Shown here: positions 24,511 to 32,324 of the stretch, piece by piece
How positions within the stretch are numbered: the first letter of the stretch is position 1
How the letters are laid out: every line of letters starts with the position of its first letter
Assembly: GCF_030403775.1 (NCBI RefSeq)
Contig: NZ_JAQMWQ010000039.1
Coordinates: 1-32,514 of the forward strand
DNA length: 32,514 bases
Origin: Paenibacillus sp. BSR1-1
Lineage (GTDB): Bacteria; Bacillota; Bacilli; Bacillales; Cytobacillaceae
Reading direction: 5' to 3'
Translations under genes and position numbers: made by a program
The notes under the pieces: generated by a model
Seen by the model: the letters and a program-made list of their open reading frames with translations, nothing else
Database searches by the model: none
What the model was told of the DNA's origin: nothing

Positions 24511-25644
24511 ATGATATATTTTGATTTTGCCGCTACAACTCCATTAGATAAAGATGCTGCAGAAGTTTATCTGAAGGTCGCAACCGAATACTATGGAAAC
24601 GCCAGCAGCCTTCATGATATTGGGGGACAATCCTCAGCCCTGCTTGACAATTGCCGCGAAGAATTGGCGCAAATTTTGGGTGTTGATAAAAAGGGATTGT
24701 TCTTTACAAGTGGAGCCACTGAGGGGAATTTTTTAGCCTTGGAAGCCTTGTTATCCGCTCCATTAAAAAAGGGCAACCATATTATTGCAGGTATGGCTGA
24801 GCATTCATCCATCCATGGAGAGCTTAGGAGATTAGAGAAAGCTGGCTATGAAATTACACTTCTTCCTTTCGATGGCCCAGGACTTATCGATATTCAGAAG
24901 CTTGCAAACGAGATTAAACCGGAGACCATATTAGTTGCCGTTCAGCATGTAAATTCAGAAATCGGAACAATCCAGCCAGTCGAGGCTGTTGCAGAAATTT
25001 GCAAAGCTCATCAGATTCATTTCCACAGTGATTGTGTTCAGGCATTTGGAAAAATGGATTTAAAAAGTATAACACCACTTGTGAGCAGTATTTCTTTTTC
25101 CGGGCATAAAATTTATGGACCAAAGGGGATTGGCGGTGTTTATATCAATCCGCGCATTCATTGGGATCCCTTTTTTCCAGGTGGATCGCATGAAAGCGGC
25201 TTCCGGCCTGGCACGGTGAATGTTCCGGCCATTGCGGGAATGACCGTTGCCGCACAGAAAATTATCGGACAGATTTCTTCAAATCATGATACATTTACAT
25301 TACTGCGAAATACCTTTATTGAAGCACTTACGCCTATAAAAGATAGAGTCGTAGTTTATGGAACTGATGAAGCTGAATCGCAGCTTCCAAATATAATCGG
25401 TCTTAGAATCTCAGGGATAGAGGGTCAATGGATGATGCTTGAATGCAATCGCTTAGGATTCGCCATTTCAACGGGAAGCGCCTGTCAAATCGGAATGCAA
25501 TCCCCTGCAAAGGTTACGCAAGCACTGCGCCTAAGTACAGAAGAGGCCAAACAGTTTATTCGTATTTCCTTTGGCAAATCAACAACGGTGGAAGAAGTCT
25601 TACAGCTTGCGAAAAGCATTGTTAAAATTGTCCAGGAATTTTAA
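24511..25644 (+). CDS. nadS: cysteine desulfurase NadS (NifS/IscS family)
   Basis: PLP enzyme that takes sulfur from cysteine for Fe-S assembly; in B. subtilis NadS (NifS/YrvO-like) supplies the cluster of NadA. The 377 residues have the PLP-stacking His98 (MAEHSS), the PLP Schiff-base Lys200 (SFSGHKIYGPKG) and the catalytic Cys325 in STGSACQIGM. ATG follows TTGGAG. It diverges from nadB and is followed after 48 bases by niaR, so the gene set contains the pathway, its cluster-building enzyme and its repressor. Confidence 0.95.
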   Translation: MIYFDFAATTPLDKDAAEVYLKVATEYYGNASSLHDIGGQSSALLDNCREELAQILGVDKKGLFFTSGATEGNFLALEALLSAPLKKGNHIIAGMAEHSSIHGELRRLEKAGYEITLLPFDGPGLIDIQKLANEIKPETILVAVQHVNSEIGTIQPVEAVAEICKAHQIHFHSDCVQAFGKMDLKSITPLVSSISFSGHKIYGPKGIGGVYINPRIHWDPFFPGGSHESGFRPGTVNVPAIAGMTVAAQKIIGQISSNHDTFTLLRNTFIEALTPIKDRVVVYGTDEAESQLPNIIGLRISGIEGQWMMLECNRLGFAISTGSACQIGMQSPAKVTQALRLSTEEAKQFIRISFGKSTTVEEVLQLAKSIVKIVQEF

Positions 25645-25692
25645 ATAAGTTATGCTAGAATATAAAAACAGAGATTGTTTGGGAGGAATAAT

Positions 25693-26232
25693 ATGGCTGA
25701 GCAAAAAAAAATATTAGGAGAAGAAAGGAGGTCCTTGATTCTTCAACTGCTAAAAGACAGTTTCGAACCATTGACGGGAAGCGAGCTTGCTGCCAGGACG
25801 AATGTTAGCCGGCAGGTCATTGTGGGAGACATCACCTTGCTAAAGGCAAAAAACGAACCAATTATGGCCACAAGCCAGGGGTATGTGTATTTAAAGCAGA
25901 ATGCTGGTACCCGGATATATGAAAGAACAATTGCCTGCAAGCATGCACCAAAAGACACGGAAAAGGAATTAAATTTATTGGTGGATCATGGGGTTTTGGT
26001 GAAGGATGTAAAAATTGAGCACGCCGTCTATGGTGATTTAACTGCCTCTATCATGGTTTCAAACCGGCAAGAAGTGAAACAGTTTTTAACTAACCTGCAA
26101 TCAACGAATGCCGCACTGCTGTCTGAACTGACAGATGGCATTCATCTGCATACCATTTCTGCTTCGAGCGAAAAAATTCTTGATAAAGCCATGGCCGCCC
26201 TAAAGGCGGAGGGATTTTTAATGGAATCATAA
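25693..26232 (+). CDS. niaR: NiaR (YrxA), nicotinate-responsive repressor of NAD synthesis
   Basis: DNA-binding repressor of nad genes with nicotinic acid as co-repressor. The 179-residue protein has an N-terminal winged helix-turn-helix (about 12-60: PLTGSELAARTNVSRQVIVGDI) and a C-terminal 3H domain. Likely metal and ligand residues are His84, Glu92, His151 and His153, in line with the His/Glu/His/His site of the Thermotoga homologue. I start at the ATG at 25693, after GGGAGG; a TTG at 25675 lies ahead of that site. It may be read through from nadS, or from an extended -10 (TGC-TAGAAT, 25653-25661) just upstream. No second operator is visible there, so autoregulation would act through the nadS promoter. 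Confidence 0.93.
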   Translation: MAEQKKILGEERRSLILQLLKDSFEPLTGSELAARTNVSRQVIVGDITLLKAKNEPIMATSQGYVYLKQNAGTRIYERTIACKHAPKDTEKELNLLVDHGVLVKDVKIEHAVYGDLTASIMVSNRQEVKQFLTNLQSTNAALLSELTDGIHLHTISASSEKILDKAMAALKAEGFLMES

Positions 26233-26266
26233 AAGGACCCGGGATATTTTTAATCCCAGGTCCTTT
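26232..26266. terminator. bidirectional terminator between niaR and pheA
   Basis: Stem AAAGGACC-C-GGGAT / ATCCC-A-GGTCCTTT (26232-26245 with 26253-26266), one mismatch, 7-base loop. It begins at the last base of niaR and ends before the pheA stop, serving both convergent genes. Confidence 0.8.
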
Positions 26267-26267
26267 C

Positions 26268-27122
26268 CTAATTTAATTCGACTAATGTTGACGGATAGCT
26301 TCCCATTAGGGTTACCCCGCATCCTAGAGCTTCTAGCTCCGCCATTGCCCCTGGTATTAACACCTCATCAAGCTTCATTTCTAAATCAATAATGAAGAAG
26401 TAATTGCCAATCCCAGTTTTCATCGGTCTTGATTCAATTTTGGAGAGGTTTATTTTTCTCCAGGCAAAGGCTGATAAAACTTGGTGGAGGGCCCCGGCGC
26501 GGTCAGAAGGCAAAGTTACCATTAACGTTGTTTTAAAATGAGTGGAGCCACAAATAGCTTGAAAATCAAATTCGTCTTCAGATAAAACCACAAAGCGGGT
26601 GTGGTTATAGTCAAAATCATGAATATTCCTTTGAACAATGGTTAACCCATATTCTTTGGCAGCTAATTCATTCGCAATAGCAGCCGTATTATGTTCAGGC
26701 TCATCCATCACCAATTTTGCCGCAGCCGCTGTAGAAGAGATATATTCAAATGGAACGCCCTTAAATTGATTATGTAAGAATTTATGGCACTGTGCGATAG
26801 CATGAGAATGGCTATAAATTTTACTGACATTCTCCCATTTATCGGCATTCGCAGGATGGACCATCAAATGCTGCTTAATCGGCAGGGTAATTTCTCCAAC
26901 GATTGGGATTTGAGCAACCTGAGTTAAATAATCGAGAGTAATATTAACGGAGCCCTCAAGCGCATTTTCAATCGGAGCAACCGCAAGGGCAACTTTTTTG
27001 TCTACTACCGCGTCCATACATTCTGGTATTGTCCGAAAAGGCTCTAGTTCCAACCCTGGAAAAACCTTTGTGACCGCAAGTTCCGTGAAGGTTGCCTTCG
27101 GCCCTAAATAACCAATTTTCAT
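26268..27122 (-). CDS. pheA: prephenate dehydratase
   Basis: Converts prephenate to phenylpyruvate, committing carbon to phenylalanine. The 284-residue protein is a stand-alone dehydratase without chorismate mutase. Visible motifs are PIENALEGSV at 50-59, STAAAA at 130-135, and the catalytic TRF at 175-177. The C-terminal ACT domain carries ESRP (230-233), the phenylalanine-binding regulatory motif, so feedback inhibition is expected. ATG after GGAGAG. It follows pheB, but a terminator-like hairpin stands between the two, and the short spacer has no room for a separate promoter. Confidence 0.96.
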   Translation of the reverse strand: MKIGYLGPKATFTELAVTKVFPGLELEPFRTIPECMDAVVDKKVALAVAPIENALEGSVNITLDYLTQVAQIPIVGEITLPIKQHLMVHPANADKWENVSKIYSHSHAIAQCHKFLHNQFKGVPFEYISSTAAAAKLVMDEPEHNTAAIANELAAKEYGLTIVQRNIHDFDYNHTRFVVLSEDEFDFQAICGSTHFKTTLMVTLPSDRAGALHQVLSAFAWRKINLSKIESRPMKTGIGNYFFIIDLEMKLDEVLIPGAMAELEALGCGVTLMGSYPSTLVELN

Positions 27123-27142
27123 TGCATTCCACTCTCCTATTT

Positions 27143-27174
27143 TTAAAAAGAAAGCTGAGAACTGGTCTCTCAGC
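27143..27174 (-). terminator. terminator/attenuator hairpin between pheB and pheA
   Basis: Minus strand: perfect 7-bp stem GCTGAGA / TCTCAGC (27154-27160 with 27168-27174), 7-base loop, then TTTCTTTTT. It has the form of an intrinsic terminator, 13 bases after the pheB stop and about 20 bases before pheA. A shorter competing pairing, GTCT with AGAC, is possible across its upstream arm. Confidence 0.7.
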
Positions 27175-27187
27175 AGACTTTTGTCCG

Positions 27188-27643
27188 CTATGCACCTGTT
27201 CCCAGCACTTCTACTTTCTCTACAAATTCGAGTTTTCTAAGTTCGGATAATAATTCATCAATTTCATTTGTCATATTTGCCGTGTTTAATGAAAGAGTCA
27301 CGTTCGCCCTTCCCTGAAGGGGAATCGTTTGGTGTATGGTTAAAACATTACAGCCAGAAGAGGCAACAACACTTAATAATTTTGACAAGGTGCCGGAGCG
27401 GTCCTCTAAATGAAAGAATAACGAAACTAAGCGCTCCTGTTTAATGGTTGAAAACGGAAACACTGTATCCCTATATTTATAAAAAGCGCTCCTGCTTAAG
27501 TCGACCCGCTGAACAGCATCCGCAATCGATTCCGCCTTGCCTCTATCAAGCATTTCTTTCACTTCAATCGTTTTTTTCATCGCTTCTGGCAAAACGTCTT
27601 CACGGATTAAATAAAATTTTTTATCAATGTTATCCATTTTCAT
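27188..27643 (-). CDS. pheB: ACT-domain protein PheB
   Basis: A 151-residue ACT-domain protein, formerly annotated as a chorismate mutase; it has no mutase motif. The N-terminal half is a helical segment (FYLIREDVLPEAMKKTIEV, then DAVQRVDLSRSAFYKYRD, resembling a helix-turn-helix). The C-terminal ACT domain is FFHLEDRSGTLSKLLSVVA followed by NVLTIHQTIPLQGRANVTL. It is nearly identical in plan to B. subtilis PheB (147 residues). I start at the ATG ending at 27643, after AGAGG; the frame extends 14 codons further into obg's tail without homology. It lies 25 bases after obg. The role is probably amino-acid sensing; the partner is unknown. Confidence 0.93.
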   Translation of the reverse strand: MKMDNIDKKFYLIREDVLPEAMKKTIEVKEMLDRGKAESIADAVQRVDLSRSAFYKYRDTVFPFSTIKQERLVSLFFHLEDRSGTLSKLLSVVASSGCNVLTIHQTIPLQGRANVTLSLNTANMTNEIDELLSELRKLEFVEKVEVLGTGA

Positions 27644-27668
27644 TTCATTACCTCTTTTACCTGAAACC

Positions 27669-28958
27669 CTAATCAATAAACTCAAATTCGAAATCTAATA
27701 ACTTAACGACATCCCCATCTTTTGCCCCGCGCTCTCTTAATGCCTCATCGACCCCTAGACCGCGAAGCTGCCGTGAGAAGCGGCGAACCGATTCTTCTGT
27801 TGAAAAATTAGTCATCTTAAAGAGCTTTTCAATTTTTTCACCAGAAACCACAAACGATCCATCTGATTCTCTTGAAATGTGGAAGGCATCCGGATCCTTC
27901 TCGTGCTTGTAAAGCACACGATGGACACCAGTATCCTCTTCTTCATGCTCAAGCGGGAATTCCGGTGTTTCCTCAATTTTATCTGCAACTGCAAACAATA
28001 GCTCGCGCAGTCCTTTTCGTGTAATGGCCGAAATAGGGAAAACCGGATAATCCTCTTCAAGCTTCTCTTTAAAGGTTTCTAAATTTTCCTCCGCACCAGG
28101 CATATCCATTTTATTGGCCACAATAATTTGCGGACGCTCTGTTAAACGCAGATTATATTCTTGTAATTCTTTATTTATCGTTAGGTAATCCTCAAATGGG
28201 TCCCTGCCTTCAGTTGCCGCCATATCTATGACATGAACAATAACCCTCGTCCGCTCGATATGACGCAAAAACTGATGTCCAAGACCTACGCCGGAATGGG
28301 CCCCTTCAATAAGACCAGGAAGATCGGCCATGACAAAGCTTCTGCCGTCCTCAGTTTCCACCATGCCCAGATTCGGAACAATCGTCGTAAAATGGTACTC
28401 AGCGATTTTTGGCTTCGCTGAAGAAACAACAGACAATAGCGTGGATTTCCCAACACTTGGGAAACCTACCAATCCTACATCAGCCAGCAGCTTAAGCTCC
28501 AGTATGACGTCGCGCTCTTGGCCTGGCTCACCATTTTCTGCAAGCTCTGGTGCCGGATTGGCTGGAGTGGCAAAACGGGAATTTCCCCGGCCGCCGCGGC
28601 CTCCTTTTGCAATGATGGCCTGCTGTCCATGCTCAACTAAATCGGCAATAACTTCTTTTGTTTCAGCATCCGTGACAACGGTCCCAGGCGGTACCTTAAC
28701 AATCATATCCTTGGAATTACGGCCATGCTGATTCTTGGACATTCCATGCTCGCCACGATTGGCTTTAAAATGGCGCTGATACCGGAAATCCATTAGAGTA
28801 CGCAAGCCTTCTTCTACTTGAAAAACTACATTGGCGCCCTTCCCGCCATCTCCACCGGCAGGACCGCCCTTTGGTACATATTTTTCGCGGCGAAACGCAA
28901 CCATTCCGTTTCCGCCGTCTCCACCTTTTACATATATCTTGACTTGATCGACAAACAT
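27669..28958 (-). CDS. obg: GTPase Obg
   Basis: Essential GTPase for late 50S ribosome assembly, also linked to sporulation and the general stress response. The 429-residue protein has the glycine-rich Obg fold (1-159, e.g. GGPAGGDGGKGANVVF). The G domain has G1 GFPSVGKS (165-172), G2 Thr191/192, G3 DLPG (212-215), G4 NKMD (282-285) and G5 SAIT (310-313). The C-terminal OCT domain covers about 350-429. Start at the ATG ending at 28958, after AGGAGG, matching the family MFVDQVKIYVKGG; a longer frame to 28988 is unsupported. spo0B lies 69 bases upstream, as in B. subtilis, where the two are co-transcribed. Confidence 0.98.
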   Translation of the reverse strand: MFVDQVKIYVKGGDGGNGMVAFRREKYVPKGGPAGGDGGKGANVVFQVEEGLRTLMDFRYQRHFKANRGEHGMSKNQHGRNSKDMIVKVPPGTVVTDAETKEVIADLVEHGQQAIIAKGGRGGRGNSRFATPANPAPELAENGEPGQERDVILELKLLADVGLVGFPSVGKSTLLSVVSSAKPKIAEYHFTTIVPNLGMVETEDGRSFVMADLPGLIEGAHSGVGLGHQFLRHIERTRVIVHVIDMAATEGRDPFEDYLTINKELQEYNLRLTERPQIIVANKMDMPGAEENLETFKEKLEEDYPVFPISAITRKGLRELLFAVADKIEETPEFPLEHEEEDTGVHRVLYKHEKDPDAFHISRESDGSFVVSGEKIEKLFKMTNFSTEESVRRFSRQLRGLGVDEALRERGAKDGDVVKLLDFEFEFID

Positions 28959-29027
28959 TTTTTTCCTCCTGTCGCACAAATAAATCAACTGATGATTGCG
29001 ACGAGAGCGCTCGCGTTTTATACCCGT

Positions 29028-29561
29028 TTAAAGTTTAGGTATAAAAACTTCCAGTGCGAGTTCGCTTTCCGAAAATTCCTTGATCTCTATTTCCAATGAT
29101 TTGGACTCTCCAAGGAATTTTTCAATCAGTTCACTTTTTATTATTATCCCGCTAAAATCGAAAAAGAAACGGATTCCCTCTGATTGCGGCTCAATTGTAA
29201 TCGATAAATGGTTTTCTTGAAATGCCTCGATTGCCTTATTTAAGCATGAAAAAAAGGAACTTGTCCAATTTGTCAGGACGGAATCGTTCATTTTTAACGG
29301 TTCAGCATCTTCAAGTACCTCATATTCGAGTCTAAAAAAAGGATTCTTCCAATTTGAAGTGAATAAGAGCGAGGCAAACATAGGCATATTTAAATTTGTA
29401 AGCTTAGTCTCATGTTGGGCTTCAATGACAATTTCATCAATGACCTCTTTCGCCCGGTCAATTCGATTTAAATCGATGTTCCCTTTAATCAACTGAAGCT
29501 TGTTTAACCAATCATGACGCGAGTGCCGCAGCACCTCGACGATTCCCCATTCTTTCTCCAT
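29028..29561 (-). CDS. spo0B: sporulation initiation phosphotransferase Spo0B
   Basis: Phosphorelay member that passes phosphate from Spo0F to Spo0A. The 177-residue protein has the dimerisation helix with the phosphorylated histidine at His16 in RHSRHDWLNKLQLIKGN, equivalent to His30 of B. subtilis. A degenerate ATPase-like C-terminal domain follows without kinase N, G boxes. It is about 15 residues shorter at the N-terminus than the B. subtilis protein. I start at the ATG ending at 29561, seven bases after GGGAG; the GTG two codons upstream is too close to that site. A terminator after rpmA and an extended -10 box show that it starts its own transcript with obg. Confidence 0.92.
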   Translation of the reverse strand: MEKEWGIVEVLRHSRHDWLNKLQLIKGNIDLNRIDRAKEVIDEIVIEAQHETKLTNLNMPMFASLLFTSNWKNPFFRLEYEVLEDAEPLKMNDSVLTNWTSSFFSCLNKAIEAFQENHLSITIEPQSEGIRFFFDFSGIIIKSELIEKFLGESKSLEIEIKEFSESELALEVFIPKL

Positions 29562-29605
29562 ACCCACACTCCCACATTAAGTGTCGGAACACACTGTTTG
29601 TTGTT

Positions 29606-29614
29606 AGTATATCA
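29606..29614 (-). promoter_or_regulatory. extended -10 promoter of spo0B-obg
   Basis: Minus strand: TG, one base, TATACT (29606-29611, 5 of 6 to consensus), an extended -10 box; the -35 region is weak. Predicted start near 29599, about 38 bases before spo0B. A dyad AGTGT/ACACT (29580-29595) lies in the leader. Confidence 0.55.
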
Positions 29615-29726
29615 AAAAAGTAACCATGAGTAAGCTTTTTTATACGAAAGGTTTCCTAAAGTGGTAAAAAAAAGAAGCTCAGTACGAGGAAATACCCTTA
29701 ATATGATCTTTATCAGTGCAAAAAGA

Positions 29727-29753
29727 AAACTCTAACCGGTAAGGTTAGAGTTT
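29727..29753 (-). terminator. intrinsic terminator of rplU-prp-rpmA
   Basis: Perfect 11-bp stem AAACTCTAACC / GGTTAGAGTTT with 5-base loop, followed on the minus strand by TCTTTTTG. It lies 13 bases after the rpmA stop codon and ends the ribosomal-protein operon before spo0B. Confidence 0.9.
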
Positions 29754-29765
29754 CCAATAAAAGCA

Positions 29766-30059
29766 TTACGCTTCTTGAGCTACTGGATAAACGCTCACTT
29801 TTTTACGGTCACGACCTAAACGTTCGAATTTTACAACGCCGTCGATTTTAGCAAAAAGAGTGTCGTCACCACCGCGGCCTACGTTTTCACCTGGGTAAAT
29901 CTTTGTACCGCGTTGACGGTAAAGGATTGAACCACCAGTTACGAATTGACCATCTGCACGCTTAGCACCAAGGCGCTTTGCGATTGAGTCACGTCCGTTC
30001 TTTGTAGAACCTACTCCCTTTTTAGATGCAAACAACTGAAGATCTAATTTTAATAACAT
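29766..30059 (-). CDS. rpmA: 50S ribosomal protein L27 with cleavable N-terminal extension
   Basis: L27 contacts tRNA at the peptidyl-transferase centre. The 97-residue precursor begins with MLLKLDLQLF before the conserved mature start ASKKGVGSTKNGRDS. This is the Firmicute arrangement in which Prp cuts LQLF/ASKKG; removal is essential in Staphylococcus aureus. The protease gene prp lies directly upstream, its stop codon adjoining the rpmA ATG, and the ribosome site AGGAGGTGG is inside the end of prp. Confidence 0.98.
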   Translation of the reverse strand: MLLKLDLQLFASKKGVGSTKNGRDSIAKRLGAKRADGQFVTGGSILYRQRGTKIYPGENVGRGGDDTLFAKIDGVVKFERLGRDRKKVSVYPVAQEA

Positions 30060-30404
30060 TTATTCCACCTCCTGCTTTTTGAAGGTTATTTTTATGTGCT
30101 CTCCGTACGTTTCTTCAATCGATCGTAATGAAACAATCATTCCCTCAAGAAGAAGCTGAACTTTCTCTTGTGTATCGGAAGTAAGATCCTCCGGCAGTAC
30201 ACAGCGGAGAAGTCCATCTGCTCGATGTTCCAGGTCGGGAGTAACACCGGTAAGTTCGTGCACCGCATTGATAGCACCAACAGACACGGCTGATACGCCT
30301 GCACAGACAATATCTTTGCCCCGATCAGCGAACAAAGCATGACCACTTATTTCAAAGGATTGAACCGCACCGGACTCAGTACGAGTAATCGTAATTCCAA
30401 TCAT
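30060..30404 (-). CDS. prp: ribosomal-processing cysteine protease Prp
   Basis: Cysteine protease (YsxB family) that removes the N-terminal extension of L27. The 114-residue protein has the catalytic pair His22 (SGHALFADRG) and Cys34 (IVCAGVSAVS) at the spacing seen in the family. It lies between rplU and rpmA, the standard position, and its substrate gene directly follows. The ATG is preceded by AAGGTG at a rather long distance, consistent with moderate expression next to highly expressed ribosomal genes. Confidence 0.95.
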   Translation of the reverse strand: MIGITITRTESGAVQSFEISGHALFADRGKDIVCAGVSAVSVGAINAVHELTGVTPDLEHRADGLLRCVLPEDLTSDTQEKVQLLLEGMIVSLRSIEETYGEHIKITFKKQEVE

Positions 30405-30419
30405 CTATTTTCCAACACC

Positions 30420-30728
30420 TTACGCGTTGATTTTTTCGATGATTACTTTAGTGTAAGGTTGACGATGACCTTGCTTCTTACGGTTGTTTTTCTTTGCTTT
30501 GTACTTGAAAACAATGATTTTCTTCGCACGGCCTTGTTTTTCAACTTTAGCTGTAACAGTAGCGCCTGCAACAACAGGGCTTCCAACTTTTACAGTTTCA
30601 CCGCCAACGAAAAGAACCTTGTCAAAAGTAACTGTTTCACCAGCTTCAACATCTAATTTTTCAATGTAGATAGCTTGGCCTTCTTCGACTTTAAGTTGTT
30701 TACCGCCAGTTTCGATAATTGCGTACAT
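30420..30728 (-). CDS. rplU: 50S ribosomal protein L21
   Basis: Large-subunit ribosomal protein that binds 23S rRNA. 102 residues, same length as in B. subtilis, starting MYAIIETGGKQLKVEEGQ and ending in the conserved KKNNRKKQGHRQPYTKVII region. I start at the ATG ending at 30728, after AAGGAGGTG; three codons upstream is a non-conserved in-frame start. It is the first gene of rplU-prp-rpmA and is preceded by a structured leader and a strong promoter. Confidence 0.97.
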   Translation of the reverse strand: MYAIIETGGKQLKVEEGQAIYIEKLDVEAGETVTFDKVLFVGGETVKVGSPVVAGATVTAKVEKQGRAKKIIVFKYKAKKNNRKKQGHRQPYTKVIIEKINA

Positions 30729-30841
30729 GAACTGCACCTCCTTATAAACTCAGACTCGCCATACACAGGCGTCCCCGCGAATCACGCAGAAAGCTTAGTA
30801 CCTGTTCTGTGCGGTTGTAGCACGGGTGCTACAAACATAAC
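30729..30841 (-). ncRNA. L21 leader RNA (autoregulatory 5' UTR of rplU)
   Basis: The untranslated leader of rplU is about 113 bases and rich in pairing. It has an 8-bp hairpin TTGTAGCA-CCCG-TGCTACAA (30815-30834) at the 5' end. Long-range pairing of ACAGG with CCTGT, and GCG-rich inner stems, lie between about 30760 and 30805. Low-GC Firmicutes carry a conserved L21 leader structure in this place, thought to bind L21 and repress the operon. I identify it by position and fold elements, not by a covariance search. Confidence 0.75.
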
Positions 30842-30847
30842 ATTAAA

Positions 30848-30876
30848 ATCATACATAATTTAAGGGAAAGTGTCAA
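30848..30876 (-). promoter_or_regulatory. sigma-A promoter of rplU-prp-rpmA
   Basis: Minus strand: perfect -35 TTGACA (30871-30876), 17-base spacer, -10 TATGAT (30848-30853, 5 of 6). The -35 box overlaps the stop codon of rng, so the ribosomal operon starts within the end of the upstream gene. Confidence 0.85.
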
Positions 30877-32324
30877 TAGAAATTGAAAGCTTTTTGGGAT
30901 ATCTCGTCCACAGTGCCGAATTGCTTCAAAACATAATGATGATCCGGAGCGGGCAGAATCGCAAAAAACACTTTAAAATGAAGCATTTCTTCCAATATTT
31001 CCAGGTGAGACTGCAGAAGCTCTTTAACTTCTTTTGTCGTTTCTATTAAGACCGCCTCAAATTCAGAGTGGCGATGCTCGAGAAGCTCTCGCTCAAGACG
31101 AAAAGCGATTGTTTCCGCACTTAAGATACGGCCAGTCCCATCGCAAACTGGACATTTCACCTTTAATGCTTCTGATAGAGCAACCTTAGTTTTTTTTCTT
31201 GTCAGCTGCAGAATCCCGAGCGGTGTAAAGCCAATCAGTTTCGTTCTTTTTTCATCTTTAGCAAGTTCTTTTTCGAAAAGATCAAAAATCGCTTGCTTGT
31301 CCTTTTCACGTTTCATATCAATAAAATCAATCAGGACGATGCCGCCGATGTCCCGCAGTCGCAGCTGTCTGACGATTTCCTTGGCGGCTAGCTGATTGGT
31401 TTTAAGAACGGTATCCTGATAATCGGCCTTGCCGGAGAATTTCCCTGTATTCACGTCGATTATGGTCAGGGCCTCAGTTTCATCGAATATGAGGTAGGCA
31501 CCTTGATCGAGCCACACCACCCGCTTGAGGGCTTTCTCGATTTCATGTTCAATTTTGTTGGCGGAAAAAATATTTTCTAGGCTGTTGTAGTACGTGAATG
31601 TAACGTGAGTATTTTTTTGTTCCAGCATTTTTTTGACGTTGAGATCATCTATAATAACTTCACCTGACGTCATTTTTGAGACTTGCTCGATAAGCATTTC
31701 CAGGAAGGAATCTTTTTGAAAAATTATCCCTGACTTTTTAAGGGAAGCAGCTGTTTGGAGCAGTTCTTGATATTGGCTTCGAAGGAAATTCAGCTCTACG
31801 ATAATCTCTTCTTCTATGCTGTTCAAGCTTGAGGTACGAAAAATGATTCCCTCCTCTTCTGTCTTCAAACGGCTTCCTAGACGTTTTAGTGCAGCATTTT
31901 GCCGTTCATCGGCAATTTTTTTAGAGACCGCAATGTAATGGCCCTTTGGCATGTAAATTAAATTGCTGCCCTGTATTTCTATTATCCCCGTGACTTTCGG
32001 GCCTTTTGTTCCAGTTGCATCTTTGTCCACCTGAACGAGGAGTTTTTCACCCTGGTGGACAAACGAAGAGATGTTCTTCTGCTTTTCGGTTGAGAGTATG
32101 TATGAGGACAGGTTGTCACGGTGCAAATAGGCGTTTTTTTCTTCGCCAATATCGATGAAGGCTGCGTTCATCCCGGGCAAAACCTTTGTCACTGTCCCAA
32201 AATAAATATTACCGACCAGAGATTGGTGCTCTGGTCGGTCAATTATAATTTTTTCAACTTGTTTGTCACGCAAAACTGCATACCGCTTTTCACGTCCAAA
32301 GTAATTGACAATTAATGTTTCCAA
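30873..32324 (-). CDS. rng: ribonuclease E/G family endoribonuclease (RNase G-like)
   Basis: Endoribonuclease of the Rne/Rng family, acting on 5'-monophosphorylated RNA. The 483 residues show an S1 RNA-binding domain (about 36-110, GNIYFGTVTKVLPGMNAAFIDIG), a 5' sensor/RNase H-like region, and the catalytic centre with Asp290 (DVNTGKFSG) and Asp333 (DFIDM). The zinc-link motif is CPVC at 391-394, used for dimer formation. It has no long disordered C-terminus, so it is of the RNase G type. The start is TTG ending at 32324, after GAGGA. B. subtilis lacks this family and relies on RNase Y and RNase J, but some other Bacillaceae have it beside rplU. The upstream spoIVFA/B genes expected in Bacillus are not visible. 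Confidence 0.93.
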   Translation of the reverse strand: METLIVNYFGREKRYAVLRDKQVEKIIIDRPEHQSLVGNIYFGTVTKVLPGMNAAFIDIGEEKNAYLHRDNLSSYILSTEKQKNISSFVHQGEKLLVQVDKDATGTKGPKVTGIIEIQGSNLIYMPKGHYIAVSKKIADERQNAALKRLGSRLKTEEEGIIFRTSSLNSIEEEIIVELNFLRSQYQELLQTAASLKKSGIIFQKDSFLEMLIEQVSKMTSGEVIIDDLNVKKMLEQKNTHVTFTYYNSLENIFSANKIEHEIEKALKRVVWLDQGAYLIFDETEALTIIDVNTGKFSGKADYQDTVLKTNQLAAKEIVRQLRLRDIGGIVLIDFIDMKREKDKQAIFDLFEKELAKDEKRTKLIGFTPLGILQLTRKKTKVALSEALKVKCPVCDGTGRILSAETIAFRLERELLEHRHSEFEAVLIETTKEVKELLQSHLEILEEMLHFKVFFAILPAPDHHYVLKQFGTVDEISQKAFNFY

